A DNA stretch of 45,022 nucleotides. It comes from an uncultured Bacteroidota bacterium (GTDB taxonomy: Bacteria > Bacteroidota > Bacteroidia > Chitinophagales > Saprospiraceae). Shown one piece after another: positions 15,791 through 24,347 of this stretch. The DNA lies in assembly GCA_903933805.1 (NCBI GenBank), contig CAIZLM010000077.1, positions 1 to 45,022 of the forward strand, read 5' to 3'. Positions within the stretch are counted from its first letter, which is position 1; every line of letters starts with the position of its first letter. The translations under genes were made by a program, and so were the position numbers. The notes beneath the pieces were generated by a model. That model ran no database searches. It was given only the letters and a program-made list of their open reading frames with translations, and was not told the origin of the DNA.

Positions 15791-17212
15791 TTACAACTCC
15801 ACTTCCTCCCCCAAAGCAGGTATACCAATGTTGGAAAATCCGTGTTCATGTAAGTACTGACGCCACTTTTCCTGGCGGTCGATGGTGCCATGCACCAGCC
15901 ACAATTGTTGGAGGGAGTTTTTCTGATGGGCAATAACTTCCAGCATCTCGCCGCGGTCGCCATGGGCAGAAAAAGAGTCCATCACAACAACATCGGCCAA
16001 CACTTGTCTGTATTGTCCCATGATGTGCAGGCTTTTCGCCCCTTCTCGGAGCCTTCCACCGGGTGTATTGGGGGTACAATAACCGACGATCAGGAATGTA
16101 TTGCGTTGATTTTCAATGTTGTTGAGCAGGTGATGCCGAATGCGTCCGGCGTTCATCATGCCCGAAGCGGCAATGATGATACAGGGCTTGTGCATGCTGT
16201 TGAGCTGTCTGGAGCCTTCCGAACCGCGGATGTAGTACAGGTTGTTGAACCCAAAAGGATTCTCATTATCGGCCATATACCGGTGCACCTGGCTGTCAAA
16301 ACATTCCGGGTGGTTGATGAAAATCTCTGTGGCATTCACCGCCAAAGGACTGTCCACATACACGGGTACCTGTGGCAATTTTCCGGCACTTTGAAGCTGG
16401 TCTAGCATGTACACAATTTCTTGGGTGCGCCCGACAGAAAAAGCAGGGATGATGACCTTGCCTTTTTTCTCCACACACGTATGCCGAATAACCTCCAAAA
16501 ACTCCTCCATTTCAGAAGGCGCCGATTCGTGATCCCGGTCTCCGTATGTGCTTTCGCAGATCAAATAATCCAACGGCGGCATGGGCAAAGGATCGCCCAA
16601 AATTGGACGATTGGGGCGGCCCAAGTCGCCCGTAAAGCCAAACATCACCGTTTTGTCACCTTGCTTTATTTCCAAGGTAACCGTGGCGCTGCCCAGAATA
16701 TGACCGGCATCGCGGAACATGACCCTCACATCGGGGTGTATGTGAAACCACTGCTCATAGTTATAACCCGCAAACAACCGCATGGCCATCTGTACATCCT
16801 CCACGGTATAAAGCGGCTCTACTTCGGGCTCATGGTCCTGTTTGTGCCTGTTTTGGTGGTCGGCATCTCCCTCCTGAATTTTTGCGCTGTCCAACAACAT
16901 GATGGAACAGAGGTCACGCGTGGCTTGCGTGGCATAAATTTTACCCTGAAAACCATTTTTGACCAACTTGGGCACCCGACCGGTATGGTCAATGTGCGCG
17001 TGGCTGAGTATTAGGCAATCAATGTCTTTGGGCTGAAATAGCCACTTTTCATTGAACCCAAACATGGGGTTTTCTGATCCACTCTGGCCATCGTCATCAC
17101 CGCCACCTTGGTACAAACCGCAATCGAGCAGTATCCGGTATCCATCATCCAAGGTAAGCAAGTGGGCACTACCAGTGACTTCTTGAGCGGCGCCGCAAAA
17201 TTTTATTTTCAT
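15791..17212 (-). CDS. MBL-fold beta-CASP RNase (CPSF-73-like exonuclease/endonuclease)
   Basis: 473 aa. The N-terminus MKIKFCGAAQEVTGSAHLL is typical. Metal-binding HxHxDH is seen as SHAHIDH (His71, His73, Asp75, His76). Further metal ligands are in DAGHILGSA and GFTGDLGRP. The beta-CASP insertion carries IIPAFSVGRTQEIVYML, IIIAASGMMNAGRIRHHL, DSFSAHGDRGEML and the terminal LVHG. The fold and motifs assign it to cytoplasmic RNA-processing nucleases of the archaeal/bacterial CPSF-73-like group; the exact RNA substrate is unknown. Residues 36-50 contain an acidic, glycine-rich insertion (GGGDDDGQSGSENP). It is transcribed alone or leads the leftward row, with 108 bp to the preceding gene. Confidence 0.92.
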   Translation of the reverse strand: MKIKFCGAAQEVTGSAHLLTLDDGYRILLDCGLYQGGGDDDGQSGSENPMFGFNEKWLFQPKDIDCLILSHAHIDHTGRVPKLVKNGFQGKIYATQATRDLCSIMLLDSAKIQEGDADHQNRHKQDHEPEVEPLYTVEDVQMAMRLFAGYNYEQWFHIHPDVRVMFRDAGHILGSATVTLEIKQGDKTVMFGFTGDLGRPNRPILGDPLPMPPLDYLICESTYGDRDHESAPSEMEEFLEVIRHTCVEKKGKVIIPAFSVGRTQEIVYMLDQLQSAGKLPQVPVYVDSPLAVNATEIFINHPECFDSQVHRYMADNENPFGFNNLYYIRGSEGSRQLNSMHKPCIIIAASGMMNAGRIRHHLLNNIENQRNTFLIVGYCTPNTPGGRLREGAKSLHIMGQYRQVLADVVVMDSFSAHGDRGEMLEVIAHQKNSLQQLWLVHGTIDRQEKWRQYLHEHGFSNIGIPALGEEVEL

Positions 17213-17320
17213 GTTTGAGGTTTTTTTAAACGGTGTGATAAAACGTAACTGCGTATTGGGGGATATCTTTCATTGGGTCAAATCCCAAACTGTCCTAGAA
17301 CGCGGACGTGACAAAACCAA

Positions 17321-18022
17321 TCAATTTAAGTGCTTGAGTACTTCAGATTTTTCTATAAACCCGGTGTTAGTCCAAGTAACTACACCTTTATTATACACGT
17401 GTAAAACCGGTAACACATCAATATTCAACGTTTTACAAAGTGATTGATGATCATCTGCGTTGATGCGTACCACCACCACTTTGTCGGACATATCCGTTGC
17501 AATCTCCTCCAGATAGGGCTTCATTTTTTTACAAGGGCCGCACCAATCAGCATAAAAATCAACCAAAACCAATTTGTCAGATTGCACAAGCGCTTCAAAT
17601 TGCTGGCGTGTCATGCCGGTTGTGGGTGTGTTGTTGCTTTTTATTTCAGGTAAATCAGCCGCACGCCACTTCATGATTCCACCGGCCAATTCATACACTT
17701 GGAAGCCTAAGGCACGCATTTTAGCAGCGGCAGAAGCACTCCTTCCTCCGCTCAAACAATAAATAAAAACTGGGTTTGACTTTTCCAAGGTCAGTATTTG
17801 AGTCTCAAAATCGGATCCATTCCAGTCGATGTTTCGGGCTGTTGGCAGGTGTCCCTTGGCGAATTCTTCCGGCGTACGTACATCCACAACAGGGGATTGG
17901 GGCAATTCCCTTATTTTTTCAGCAAACGCAGCAGCAGGTATTGGCGCTTGTGCGGATTGTTTTTGTGCGTTGCCGCAACTGCTGAACAACAAGACGAAAA
18001 CAAAAAAAACAGACTGTTTCAT
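17321..18022 (-). CDS. Rhodanese-thioredoxin fusion lipoprotein
   Basis: 233 aa with lipobox LLFSSC (Cys16), so anchored outside the cytoplasm. Rhodanese domain at about 28-125: VVDVRTPEEFAKGHLPTARNI and the active-site loop IYCLSGGRSAS (Cys89). Thioredoxin domain at about 135-233: VDFYADWCGPCKKMKPYLEEI (Cys161, Cys164) and cis-proline loop DVLPVLHVY. Both active sites look intact. A fusion of a sulfur transferase and a disulfide reductase suggests periplasmic sulfur relay or repair of oxidised thiols, but no substrate can be named. It lies 75 bp downstream of the S41 protease gene in the same orientation. Confidence 0.9.
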   Translation of the reverse strand: MKQSVFFVFVLLFSSCGNAQKQSAQAPIPAAAFAEKIRELPQSPVVDVRTPEEFAKGHLPTARNIDWNGSDFETQILTLEKSNPVFIYCLSGGRSASAAAKMRALGFQVYELAGGIMKWRAADLPEIKSNNTPTTGMTRQQFEALVQSDKLVLVDFYADWCGPCKKMKPYLEEIATDMSDKVVVVRINADDHQSLCKTLNIDVLPVLHVYNKGVVTWTNTGFIEKSEVLKHLN

Positions 18023-18097
18023 GTGGCATGGGTCTAAATGAATCTACGTACGAATATAGGTAAATATCCAGAAAAAACAATCATTGTGCGCAAGTGG

Positions 18098-19729
18098 TTA
18101 TTTTTTTGTCACCTGAATTCCAGCAGAAAGCAATTGAAGGGCCTTCTCAACAGCCGGGTCATCGTCGTTTTCCACGGTGTAACGGCCCAGATCACCAAAG
18201 AGTATTTTTGCGACCCGTGCTTTGAGTAGGGTTTTAAATTCGTTGCGACAGTGTATAAACTGGGTCGCATCCCGTTTTGCCCCCTGATTGTCCGTATAGT
18301 CTGCCAAACTGTCCAACATAGCATCTGATGCCGACCAATTTCTGGTAAATTCTTGGAGATCCGCAGGCATAGCCTTCCGATCCTGACTTTCCATCCAGCG
18401 GGTGACAAACTGCGTCAAATTTTGGCGGAGTAGCTGGCAATATTCACCGGATAGTACCGTATCGTAGGGAATAAAAACATCCGGGGTTATTCCGCCGCCA
18501 CCGTACACCACCCGGCCAAATCCCGTGTAATATTTGGTACTGTCAGGGAGTATGACTTTGGAAGCGTCGGAAAGTTCACCATGCTTGAGTCGTCGTTCGC
18601 CATCATGGGCGTAGTCGGTGTCGTGTTTGTAATCCCGTTGGATGCAACGGCCACTGGGTGTGTAATAGCGGGCGATGGTGAGGCGCAGGGCACCGCCATC
18701 GCTGAGTGGATATTGTTCCTGTACCAGCCCTTTGCCGTAAGAACGTCGTCCTATCACCCAGCCGCGGTCCCAATCTTGCACAGCACCCGCCATGATTTCA
18801 CTGGCCGAGGCCGTGCCCTCGTCAATCAGCACCGCTACTTGCTGGATGTTAAATCTGGCACGACCGTTGCTTTTATAATCCTTTCGCTGTTCCGTCCGAC
18901 CTTTTGTATAAACCAGCAGCTTGGTGTCTGGGAAAATCTGACTGAGGATTTCAGTGGCTTCTTCCAAGTATCCTCCTGGATTACCCCGTAAGTCAATGAC
19001 CAGGTTTTGCATGCCTTTGTCTTCTGCAAGCGGACGCAAGGCGCCCATAAATTCCTGGTATGTTTGGTTGGTAAAGCGGTTAATTTTTAGATAGCCGGTT
19101 CGATCGTCGAGCATATAGGCAATATCCACGCTGTGAACAGGGATTATCGCCCGTACGATGTTAAAATTTCGCAGTGCTGTTTCAGCGCCTCGCAGTACGC
19201 CAATCTTCACCGAAGTACCTTTTTCTCCGCGCAATTTCTTGTAAATCAATCCATTATCGGTTTTATTTCCGGCAATAGCGGTATCGTTTATACTGACAAT
19301 TTTATCACCGGCAAGGATACCGGCTGCCTCTGCGGGCCCGCCGGTAAGCGGTGTCACCACCTGCATCGTATCATCCACTAGGATGAACTCGATGCCAACC
19401 CCCTCAAAGCCACCATTCATATCGTCTTCGACCGCTTTCAATTCATCGGGGCTGATATAGATCGAATGCGGATCGAGTTTGGAAAGTAGGTGATCAATGG
19501 CTTCATCGCGCAAGTCATTGGTATTGACCGTATCCACATATTTAGACGAGACAAACCGAAGTATTTCATCCAGCGATCCGCCGCCAGCTTTGTACGAACC
19601 GGAAAGGCTAAATTGTTGGTCGTAATGCGGCAATAATTGGCCGATCAACATGCCAACGGCCAGTGTGGCGGCCAGGATCAACGGCAATCGAATTTGAACT
19701 TTGGTTGAGGTTTGTTCCGTGTGCTCCAT
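18098..19729 (-). CDS. S41-family C-terminal-processing peptidase
   Basis: 543 aa. An uncleaved N-terminal membrane anchor (LPLILAATLAVGMLIGQLL, about 15-33) places it in the periplasm. A PDZ domain follows (GGFEGVGIEFILVDDTMQVV to KLRGEKGTSVKIGVLR, about 106-190). The protease core has GYLKINRFTNQTYQEF, VIDLRGNPGGYLEEA and the catalytic Ser308 (DEGTASASEI) with Lys333 (RRSYGKGLVQ). The 25-residue Ser-Lys distance equals that of E. coli Prc. A C-terminal region of about 130 residues after the core is not recognised. It starts 82 bp after the S46 peptidase gene and is probably co-transcribed with it. Confidence 0.93.
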   Translation of the reverse strand: MEHTEQTSTKVQIRLPLILAATLAVGMLIGQLLPHYDQQFSLSGSYKAGGGSLDEILRFVSSKYVDTVNTNDLRDEAIDHLLSKLDPHSIYISPDELKAVEDDMNGGFEGVGIEFILVDDTMQVVTPLTGGPAEAAGILAGDKIVSINDTAIAGNKTDNGLIYKKLRGEKGTSVKIGVLRGAETALRNFNIVRAIIPVHSVDIAYMLDDRTGYLKINRFTNQTYQEFMGALRPLAEDKGMQNLVIDLRGNPGGYLEEATEILSQIFPDTKLLVYTKGRTEQRKDYKSNGRARFNIQQVAVLIDEGTASASEIMAGAVQDWDRGWVIGRRSYGKGLVQEQYPLSDGGALRLTIARYYTPSGRCIQRDYKHDTDYAHDGERRLKHGELSDASKVILPDSTKYYTGFGRVVYGGGGITPDVFIPYDTVLSGEYCQLLRQNLTQFVTRWMESQDRKAMPADLQEFTRNWSASDAMLDSLADYTDNQGAKRDATQFIHCRNEFKTLLKARVAKILFGDLGRYTVENDDDPAVEKALQLLSAGIQVTKK

Positions 19730-19811
19730 TGTTTATACTTGGTCGTGTGGTGAACTATTGTCGGTGTCGGGAAAACGGACTTGTTTGCTCTTTTTGTACC
19801 CAGTTGGGTGG

Positions 19812-21977
19812 TTATCGCTTTTTCTTTTTCCCTTTCACCAGTTTCATCTCTTGCAGGAGGTAACCTGCGCCGCCGAATTTATCGACGATGAACAACACAT
19901 AGCGAACATCCACCATGATGTTGCGACAAATAGCGGGGTTGTAGTTGAGGTCGCTCATCGTACCCTCCCAAACCCGATCAAAATTGAGGCCGATGAGGTT
20001 GCCTCGGGCATCTAGGGCTGGGCTGCCGGAGTTGCCGCCGGTGGTATGGTTGCTGGCAATGAATGCTACGGGCAATCGGCCATCCGGCGTGGCGTATTGA
20101 CCATAATCTTTGGATTGCCACAGATCCCGGAGTTTTTGGGGGACATCGAATTCATAATCACCGGGGATGTATTTCTCCATGACGCCATCAAGGGTGGTCT
20201 GGTATTCGTAAGACACAGCATCGCGGGGAGAAAATCCGCGCACTTTTCCGTAGGTAAGACGGAGGGTACTGTTGGCGTCCGGGAAGAACTTTTTTTCTTT
20301 GAACACCACCATTTGAGCCGCCATGTATTGGCGCTGCAGCAGGTTGATCTGGGGCTGAATTTCCTGCAATTTGGGCTGCACATTGGTTTGGAAAGCATCG
20401 TTCAGCGTTTTCCAGAAGACAAAAGCCGGGTCTTTTCGGAGTGTTTCAGCGACTTTATCGGGACTTTCCGTGAACAGGGCCTGTAGTTTTTCGCGGTTGG
20501 GGATGACACTGTTTTGAAAAATATGGGCAGCGAGTTGGGGAAAACCGCCGTATTTGGCAGCTTCTTTTTGGACAAAATCAGCCCCCCATTCCGGTTTTGT
20601 ATTTTGGGCATAAAGTTCAGCCATTGCTGCAAAAACAGCTTCATCTACTTCGGGTCGGTAGTCTTTGAAAAAGCTATTCAGTGCGGGCGCGATATCCCGT
20701 TGTTTTTGGGCAAAAAACACCGCGCCATTTTTGTCAAAAACCTCTATAAGGCTGTTGAGTGACGCCGCCTGAGCGAGTATTTCATTGTTTCGAAGGCAGG
20801 TTTCCGAGTAATAATCCCGGGCAAATATATAGGGCTCTTGGTCTTTATACAGTTGGCGAAGGCGCGGCAACAGATTCCCAAAACGGTATTTTAAATCGGC
20901 GTTTTGTTCTACGCGTTGGGTGAATTCGGCCTCGTACCGGTTTTTTATATCCAGGGCCTTGTAGGTTTTAAGACCCTGCATTTCGCCCAGCCATTTTTTC
21001 CAAGCATTGGCAATACTGGCATACTTGGCGACATAGGCGATTTTAACGGCGGGATCTTTGCGCATAAATCCATCCATGATTTTTAAGGATCGGTCCCGGA
21101 TGGCGACTTTTGCCGGGTCGAGCACTTCGCCTGTCTGCGCAACAGCCGTAGCAGTAAGGTATTCATCTGTTCGGCCGGGGAAACCATACACCATGGTAAA
21201 ATCGCCTTCTTCAATACCGTCTAAGGAGATGGGCAGGAATTGTCGTGGGTGATAGGGTACATTGTCCACTTGGTAAGGGGCTGGATGGCCATCTTTGTCG
21301 GCGTAAATCCTAAACATCGAGAAATCTCCGGTGTGTCGAGGCCAGACCCAATTGTCGGTATCCGATCCAAATTTGCCGATGCTACTGGGTGGAGCCCCTA
21401 CAAAACGGAGATCCTTGAACGTTTGGGTAACAAACAAAAAGTATTGGTTGCCATTGTAAAAAGGGCGAATCAGGAGTTCTTCCCACTTTTCTTTTTTGGT
21501 GTTGACCTTTATTTGGGCGATATTCTTGTCTATTTGTGACTGCCGGTCGCGCTCTGCCATACTTTCTGATACGTTTTGAAGGGCGAGGGCCGTCACATCT
21601 TCCATTCTGCTGACAAACATAGCCGTAACGCCTGGAGCAGGAAGTTCTGTTGAGCGGTCTGTCGCCCAATAGCCATTTTCAATGTAGTTGTTTTCAAGGG
21701 TACTCAGTTGCTGGATGGCCGAAAACCCACAGTGGTGGTTGGTCAACAGCAAACCATCGGGCGAAATCACCTCGCCGGTACAACCACCGTCGAACATGCA
21801 AATAGCATCTTTTACACTGGGATCTACACCATGATACAAATCATCGGCGCTGATTTTGAGACCCAGTGCTTTCATGTCCTTTTCATTCTGCTTTTCCAAC
21901 AGCAGTGGTAACCACATGCCCTGGGCAGGAAGTAAAAAAGGCGCCAACAACAGGAGAAGGAGGAAATTTTTTTTCAT
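19812..21977 (-). CDS. S46-family dipeptidyl peptidase, DPP11-like (Asp/Glu-specific predicted)
   Basis: 721 aa with signal peptide (LLLLLLAPFLLPAQG). Start of the mature protein MWLPLLLEKQNEKDMKALGL is typical of S46. Catalytic His82 (LLTNHHCGFS) and Ser650 (TTGGNSGSPAL) are seen. Arg668 in GLNFDRVWEGTMSD lies 18 residues after the catalytic Ser, exactly the spacing of Ser655-Arg673 in Porphyromonas gingivalis DPP11, whose Arg673 gives preference for acidic P1 residues; DPP7 has Gly there. This supports an Asp/Glu-specific dipeptidyl peptidase in the periplasm, releasing dipeptides from imported peptides. A TATTTTTG box lies 19 bp upstream. Confidence 0.93.
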   Translation of the reverse strand: MKKNFLLLLLLAPFLLPAQGMWLPLLLEKQNEKDMKALGLKISADDLYHGVDPSVKDAICMFDGGCTGEVISPDGLLLTNHHCGFSAIQQLSTLENNYIENGYWATDRSTELPAPGVTAMFVSRMEDVTALALQNVSESMAERDRQSQIDKNIAQIKVNTKKEKWEELLIRPFYNGNQYFLFVTQTFKDLRFVGAPPSSIGKFGSDTDNWVWPRHTGDFSMFRIYADKDGHPAPYQVDNVPYHPRQFLPISLDGIEEGDFTMVYGFPGRTDEYLTATAVAQTGEVLDPAKVAIRDRSLKIMDGFMRKDPAVKIAYVAKYASIANAWKKWLGEMQGLKTYKALDIKNRYEAEFTQRVEQNADLKYRFGNLLPRLRQLYKDQEPYIFARDYYSETCLRNNEILAQAASLNSLIEVFDKNGAVFFAQKQRDIAPALNSFFKDYRPEVDEAVFAAMAELYAQNTKPEWGADFVQKEAAKYGGFPQLAAHIFQNSVIPNREKLQALFTESPDKVAETLRKDPAFVFWKTLNDAFQTNVQPKLQEIQPQINLLQRQYMAAQMVVFKEKKFFPDANSTLRLTYGKVRGFSPRDAVSYEYQTTLDGVMEKYIPGDYEFDVPQKLRDLWQSKDYGQYATPDGRLPVAFIASNHTTGGNSGSPALDARGNLIGLNFDRVWEGTMSDLNYNPAICRNIMVDVRYVLFIVDKFGGAGYLLQEMKLVKGKKKKR

Positions 21978-21996
21978 AGTTGATACATTTGTAGGG

Positions 21997-22004
21997 CAAA
22001 AATA
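21997..22004 (-). promoter_or_regulatory. Possible -7 promoter box of the S46 gene
   Basis: On the minus strand this reads TATTTTTG, matching TAnnTTTG, 19 bp before the start codon. No TTG at the expected -33 distance. Confidence 0.35.
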
Positions 22005-22081
22005 CTCAATCGTTGGTGGGTCGCAGTGCGCATATCATCGGATACGCCATATTTGGAAGAAAAAATCGGCATGAGCCACCT

Positions 22082-22423
22082 TCAACGGAGGCAAATCACC
22101 TGAAACTGCACCCCATCAGAACGGTTTTCAGGTTGTTCTGCCCCGCGAAGTACCTCAAGGGCGGCCTGGCGCTTCTCCGGTTTTTCTTTTGAGAGAAATG
22201 CAGCAGGATGGTGAATAAGGAGTACAACATGGTTGCGGCCCACTACTTCTAGCGAACACAGACAGTCGAACAAAGCATCAAGATTTTTGCCAAAATAGTC
22301 AGGGAATAGCAAGGTTTTTGCAATTCTAGGATAAAAACTGCGCAAGGTATGTGTTTTATTGCCGTCAATTTCTGCCACAAAAACCTCGGGTGAAAAGACA
22401 GGGCGTTTGTCCGTGAATTCCAT
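22082..22423 (-). CDS. Barstar-family RNase inhibitor
   Basis: 113 aa. The segment FPDYFGKNLDALFDCLCSLE (residues 40-59) aligns directly with barstar's YYGENLDALWDCL. Asp49 and Asp53 correspond to the barnase-contacting Asp35 and Asp39. It is cytoplasmic, without a signal. The gene begins 64 bp after the barnase-like RNase gene, same strand, so it is almost certainly the cognate inhibitor that protects the producer from enzyme not yet exported. The order is RNase first, inhibitor second. Confidence 0.88.
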   Translation of the reverse strand: MEFTDKRPVFSPEVFVAEIDGNKTHTLRSFYPRIAKTLLFPDYFGKNLDALFDCLCSLEVVGRNHVVLLIHHPAAFLSKEKPEKRQAALEVLRGAEQPENRSDGVQFQVICLR

Positions 22424-22486
22424 ATTCTAGCGTGTTGGTGGGCGTTTTATTGGATGGAAAAGGCTATCACGACGTCGCATGCTGCG

Positions 22487-22918
22487 TCAGTCAATGGTCA
22501 GATATGTTTTATAATGGTCTTGGGTGTACCAGGCATGGTGATCAGAACTGGTGACGAGGCGTTCTGGGCCGCGGGATTGACCGGTCACTTTGGGGTGTAC
22601 ATCCCATTCCGAGTAGCGAATACGGAGACCTGTAGCGGTTTTTACAGGCAGTTTTTTTTCACGGTTTTGAAATTCCCGGCCTCCAACATACCCATCTGGG
22701 GCGTGACCATTGCGGCGAATGTATTGCAACACCTCGAGCGCATATACTGGTGCTCCGTGTTGGGAAACCTGTGCTGTTGACGTACCGGTATGGATGGCTT
22801 CTGCTGGCAACAGGTGGGCCTTGTCGCTGCGGTGGCGGATAAACCACACAATGCCGAATAAAACAGCAAGAACGAGCAGGCGGGTAAGCAGGCGATTGCG
22901 CGCGAAAATAGTGGCCAT
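22487..22918 (-). CDS. Barnase-family ribonuclease with N-terminal membrane segment
   Basis: 143 aa. ATG 22918 was chosen; an upstream in-frame start (22960) would add 14 residues encoded by the dispersed repeat. Residues 9-27 (RLLTRLLVLAVLFGIVWFI) form a membrane segment followed by RHR. The catalytic half matches barnase closely: YSEWDVHP (Glu104 = Glu73), QSRGPER (Arg116, Arg120 = Arg83, Arg87), SSDHHAWYTQDHYKTY (His135 = His102). All catalytic residues are kept. No clear cleavage site is seen, so it may remain membrane-anchored with the nuclease outside. A barstar gene follows. The start codon lies only 9 bases after repeat copy C, so the message leader would contain that long hairpin. 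Confidence 0.88.
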   Translation of the reverse strand: MATIFARNRLLTRLLVLAVLFGIVWFIRHRSDKAHLLPAEAIHTGTSTAQVSQHGAPVYALEVLQYIRRNGHAPDGYVGGREFQNREKKLPVKTATGLRIRYSEWDVHPKVTGQSRGPERLVTSSDHHAWYTQDHYKTYLTID

Positions 22919-22927
22919 TGGCTGAAA

Positions 22928-23090
22928 GTAACTGGTTAGGTGGCACGCTGTCTGGCCCAAAGAGGCCCATTTTCCGCCATACTTCGCAGATTTTTTTGAC
23001 CGTAGCGCTGCTACGGCCTACAAAAACCCGCTTCGTCTGGCAAAAAATGGCCTCTTTTTTGTCTCAGACGCGACCAAGCTAACCAGTTAC
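22928..23090 (+). repeat. Dispersed palindromic repeat, long form (copy C)
   Basis: 163 bp, from GTAACTGGTTAGGTGGCACG to CCAAGCTAACCAGTTAC, same orientation as A2. The halves pair almost throughout; the apex is CCGTAGC-GCT-GCTACGG. It lies between a possible promoter box (23117-23124) and the RNase start codon. Confidence 0.92.
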
Positions 23091-23116
23091 GGCTGAAAAT
23101 TATAAGATACCGCTTG

Positions 23117-23124
23117 CAAAAATA
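23117..23124 (-). promoter_or_regulatory. Possible -7 promoter box of the RNase-barstar pair
   Basis: Reads TATTTTTG on the minus strand (consensus TAnnTTTG). Transcription from it would cross repeat copy C before reaching the RNase start at 22918. No -33 TTG seen. Confidence 0.35.
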
Positions 23125-23165
23125 GTGTATGACAGCGTGTTTCGCTCGATTCTTTCTAAGATAAA

Positions 23166-23210
23166 GCCATGCGCCCCGATCATCATAGATAGACGACCGG
23201 GGCGCATGGC
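23166..23210 (-). terminator. Hairpin after the TlpA-like gene
   Basis: GCCATGCGCCCCG (23166-23178) and CGGGGCGCATGGC (23198-23210) form a perfect 13-bp stem with a 19-base loop, 15 bases after the stop codon of the leftward gene. CTTTATCTT follows on the minus strand rather than a clean T-run. Confidence 0.65.
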
Positions 23211-23225
23211 ATCGGAGACAAAAAA

Positions 23226-24293
23226 TTAAAGCACTTTTAATAGTTCCTCTTCGAGTGTCATCCTCGGATCCACGGCGACAATCTTACCGTCTTTGCCAAT
23301 CAGAAAAGTTTTTGGAATGGATCGCACGCCATAATCGGCAGCGGGTGCACAATCCCAAAATTTGAGATCACTCACGTGGTTTTCCCACACCAAGCCATCC
23401 TGCTGGATAGCTTCTATCCATTTGTCTTTGCCATCGGGCCGATCGAGTGACACACTGAATACGTCGAATCCTTTCGATTTATACTTTTTGTACATCTCTA
23501 CTACGTGCGGATTGGCATTGCGACACGGGCGACACCAAGAAGCCCAAAAATCAAGGAGGACCACCTTGCCACGCAAGCCCGACAAGGTATGCGTCTTGCC
23601 ATTGGGGCCCGGCAGGCTGATGTCCGGCGCCGTCATACCAACTTTGATGGGACCACTGTCAGGATCTCCTCCTTTTTGCTGCTGGGCCTGCTGTTTTCCC
23701 AATTGCCCAACCAAGGTTGACAGGTCTGAAGCATATTTGGAGCCCGGCATGGCTTTGGCAAGCGCACTGCTTTGGGCCTTAAACTCGTCCATAAACAGCG
23801 CAGGGTTTTGTCCGAGCAACTGGGTCGCCAAAAAAGCCCGCATGAGCGGTGTACAGCCTTTATTGACAGCGGCTTTGGCCTCATCCGGGGTTTTAAGTTG
23901 ATTTTTGAGAAGATTCTGAATCAAGTTGGCGTAACACGTGAATGTTTCAGAGCCCGTTACGGTCACCTCCATGCGATCCAAGGTGTTGAGGTCGCCCGTA
24001 ATGTCCACCACGTTTTCTTGGCCGTCGAGGATAAAATACAGTCGTTTGGCGCCAATGCTGAGGCGATATAAACCTTCCTCATAGGCTTTATCCTTTTTAA
24101 TCTCAAAATTTCCAGCGGCATCGCAAGTAGCTTTACCCAATGGAACATTCGTTCGGTCAAAATGGGTTTGGTCTAGGGCGACTTGAAGATTGGCGGCATT
24201 GGCCACAGTGCCCTTGATGGCATGCCCCGACATGGAATTGCAGGCATTCAGAAATACCAAAACAGGAATGGTAAGAAGCAATAATTTTTTCAT
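23226..24293 (-). CDS. TlpA-like thiol-disulfide lipoprotein with DUF4369-type N-domain
   Basis: 355 aa. ATG 24293 (MKKLLLLTIPVLVFLNAC) was chosen; an upstream TTG adds two residues. Lipobox FLNAC gives Cys18 after cleavage. The N-terminal part (about 25-110: IKGTVANAANLQVALDQ, GNFEIKK, LYFILDGQENVVDITGDL) resembles the DUF4369 domain often fused to thioredoxin-like proteins in Bacteroidota. A helical middle ends in a Gln-rich linker (about 195-207). The C-terminal AhpC/TSA-type thioredoxin fold has VGMTAPDISLPGPNGK and the CxxC FWASWCRPCRNANP (Cys254, Cys257). Likely a periplasmic thiol reductase. It lies 54 bp downstream of purL on the same strand. Confidence 0.9.
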   Translation of the reverse strand: MKKLLLLTIPVLVFLNACNSMSGHAIKGTVANAANLQVALDQTHFDRTNVPLGKATCDAAGNFEIKKDKAYEEGLYRLSIGAKRLYFILDGQENVVDITGDLNTLDRMEVTVTGSETFTCYANLIQNLLKNQLKTPDEAKAAVNKGCTPLMRAFLATQLLGQNPALFMDEFKAQSSALAKAMPGSKYASDLSTLVGQLGKQQAQQQKGGDPDSGPIKVGMTAPDISLPGPNGKTHTLSGLRGKVVLLDFWASWCRPCRNANPHVVEMYKKYKSKGFDVFSVSLDRPDGKDKWIEAIQQDGLVWENHVSDLKFWDCAPAADYGVRSIPKTFLIGKDGKIVAVDPRMTLEEELLKVL

Positions 24294-24347
24294 TTTCAAC
24301 AGGATATTATCATTGTAAACGATTGACGCAGAATATTTTCACAAGGC

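Noticed and set aside
22919-22960. Upstream start of the RNase frame adding 14 residues
   Set aside because: Most of these residues are encoded by the dispersed repeat; the same peptide (MGQTACH) appears at other copies, so it is an artefact of the repeat.
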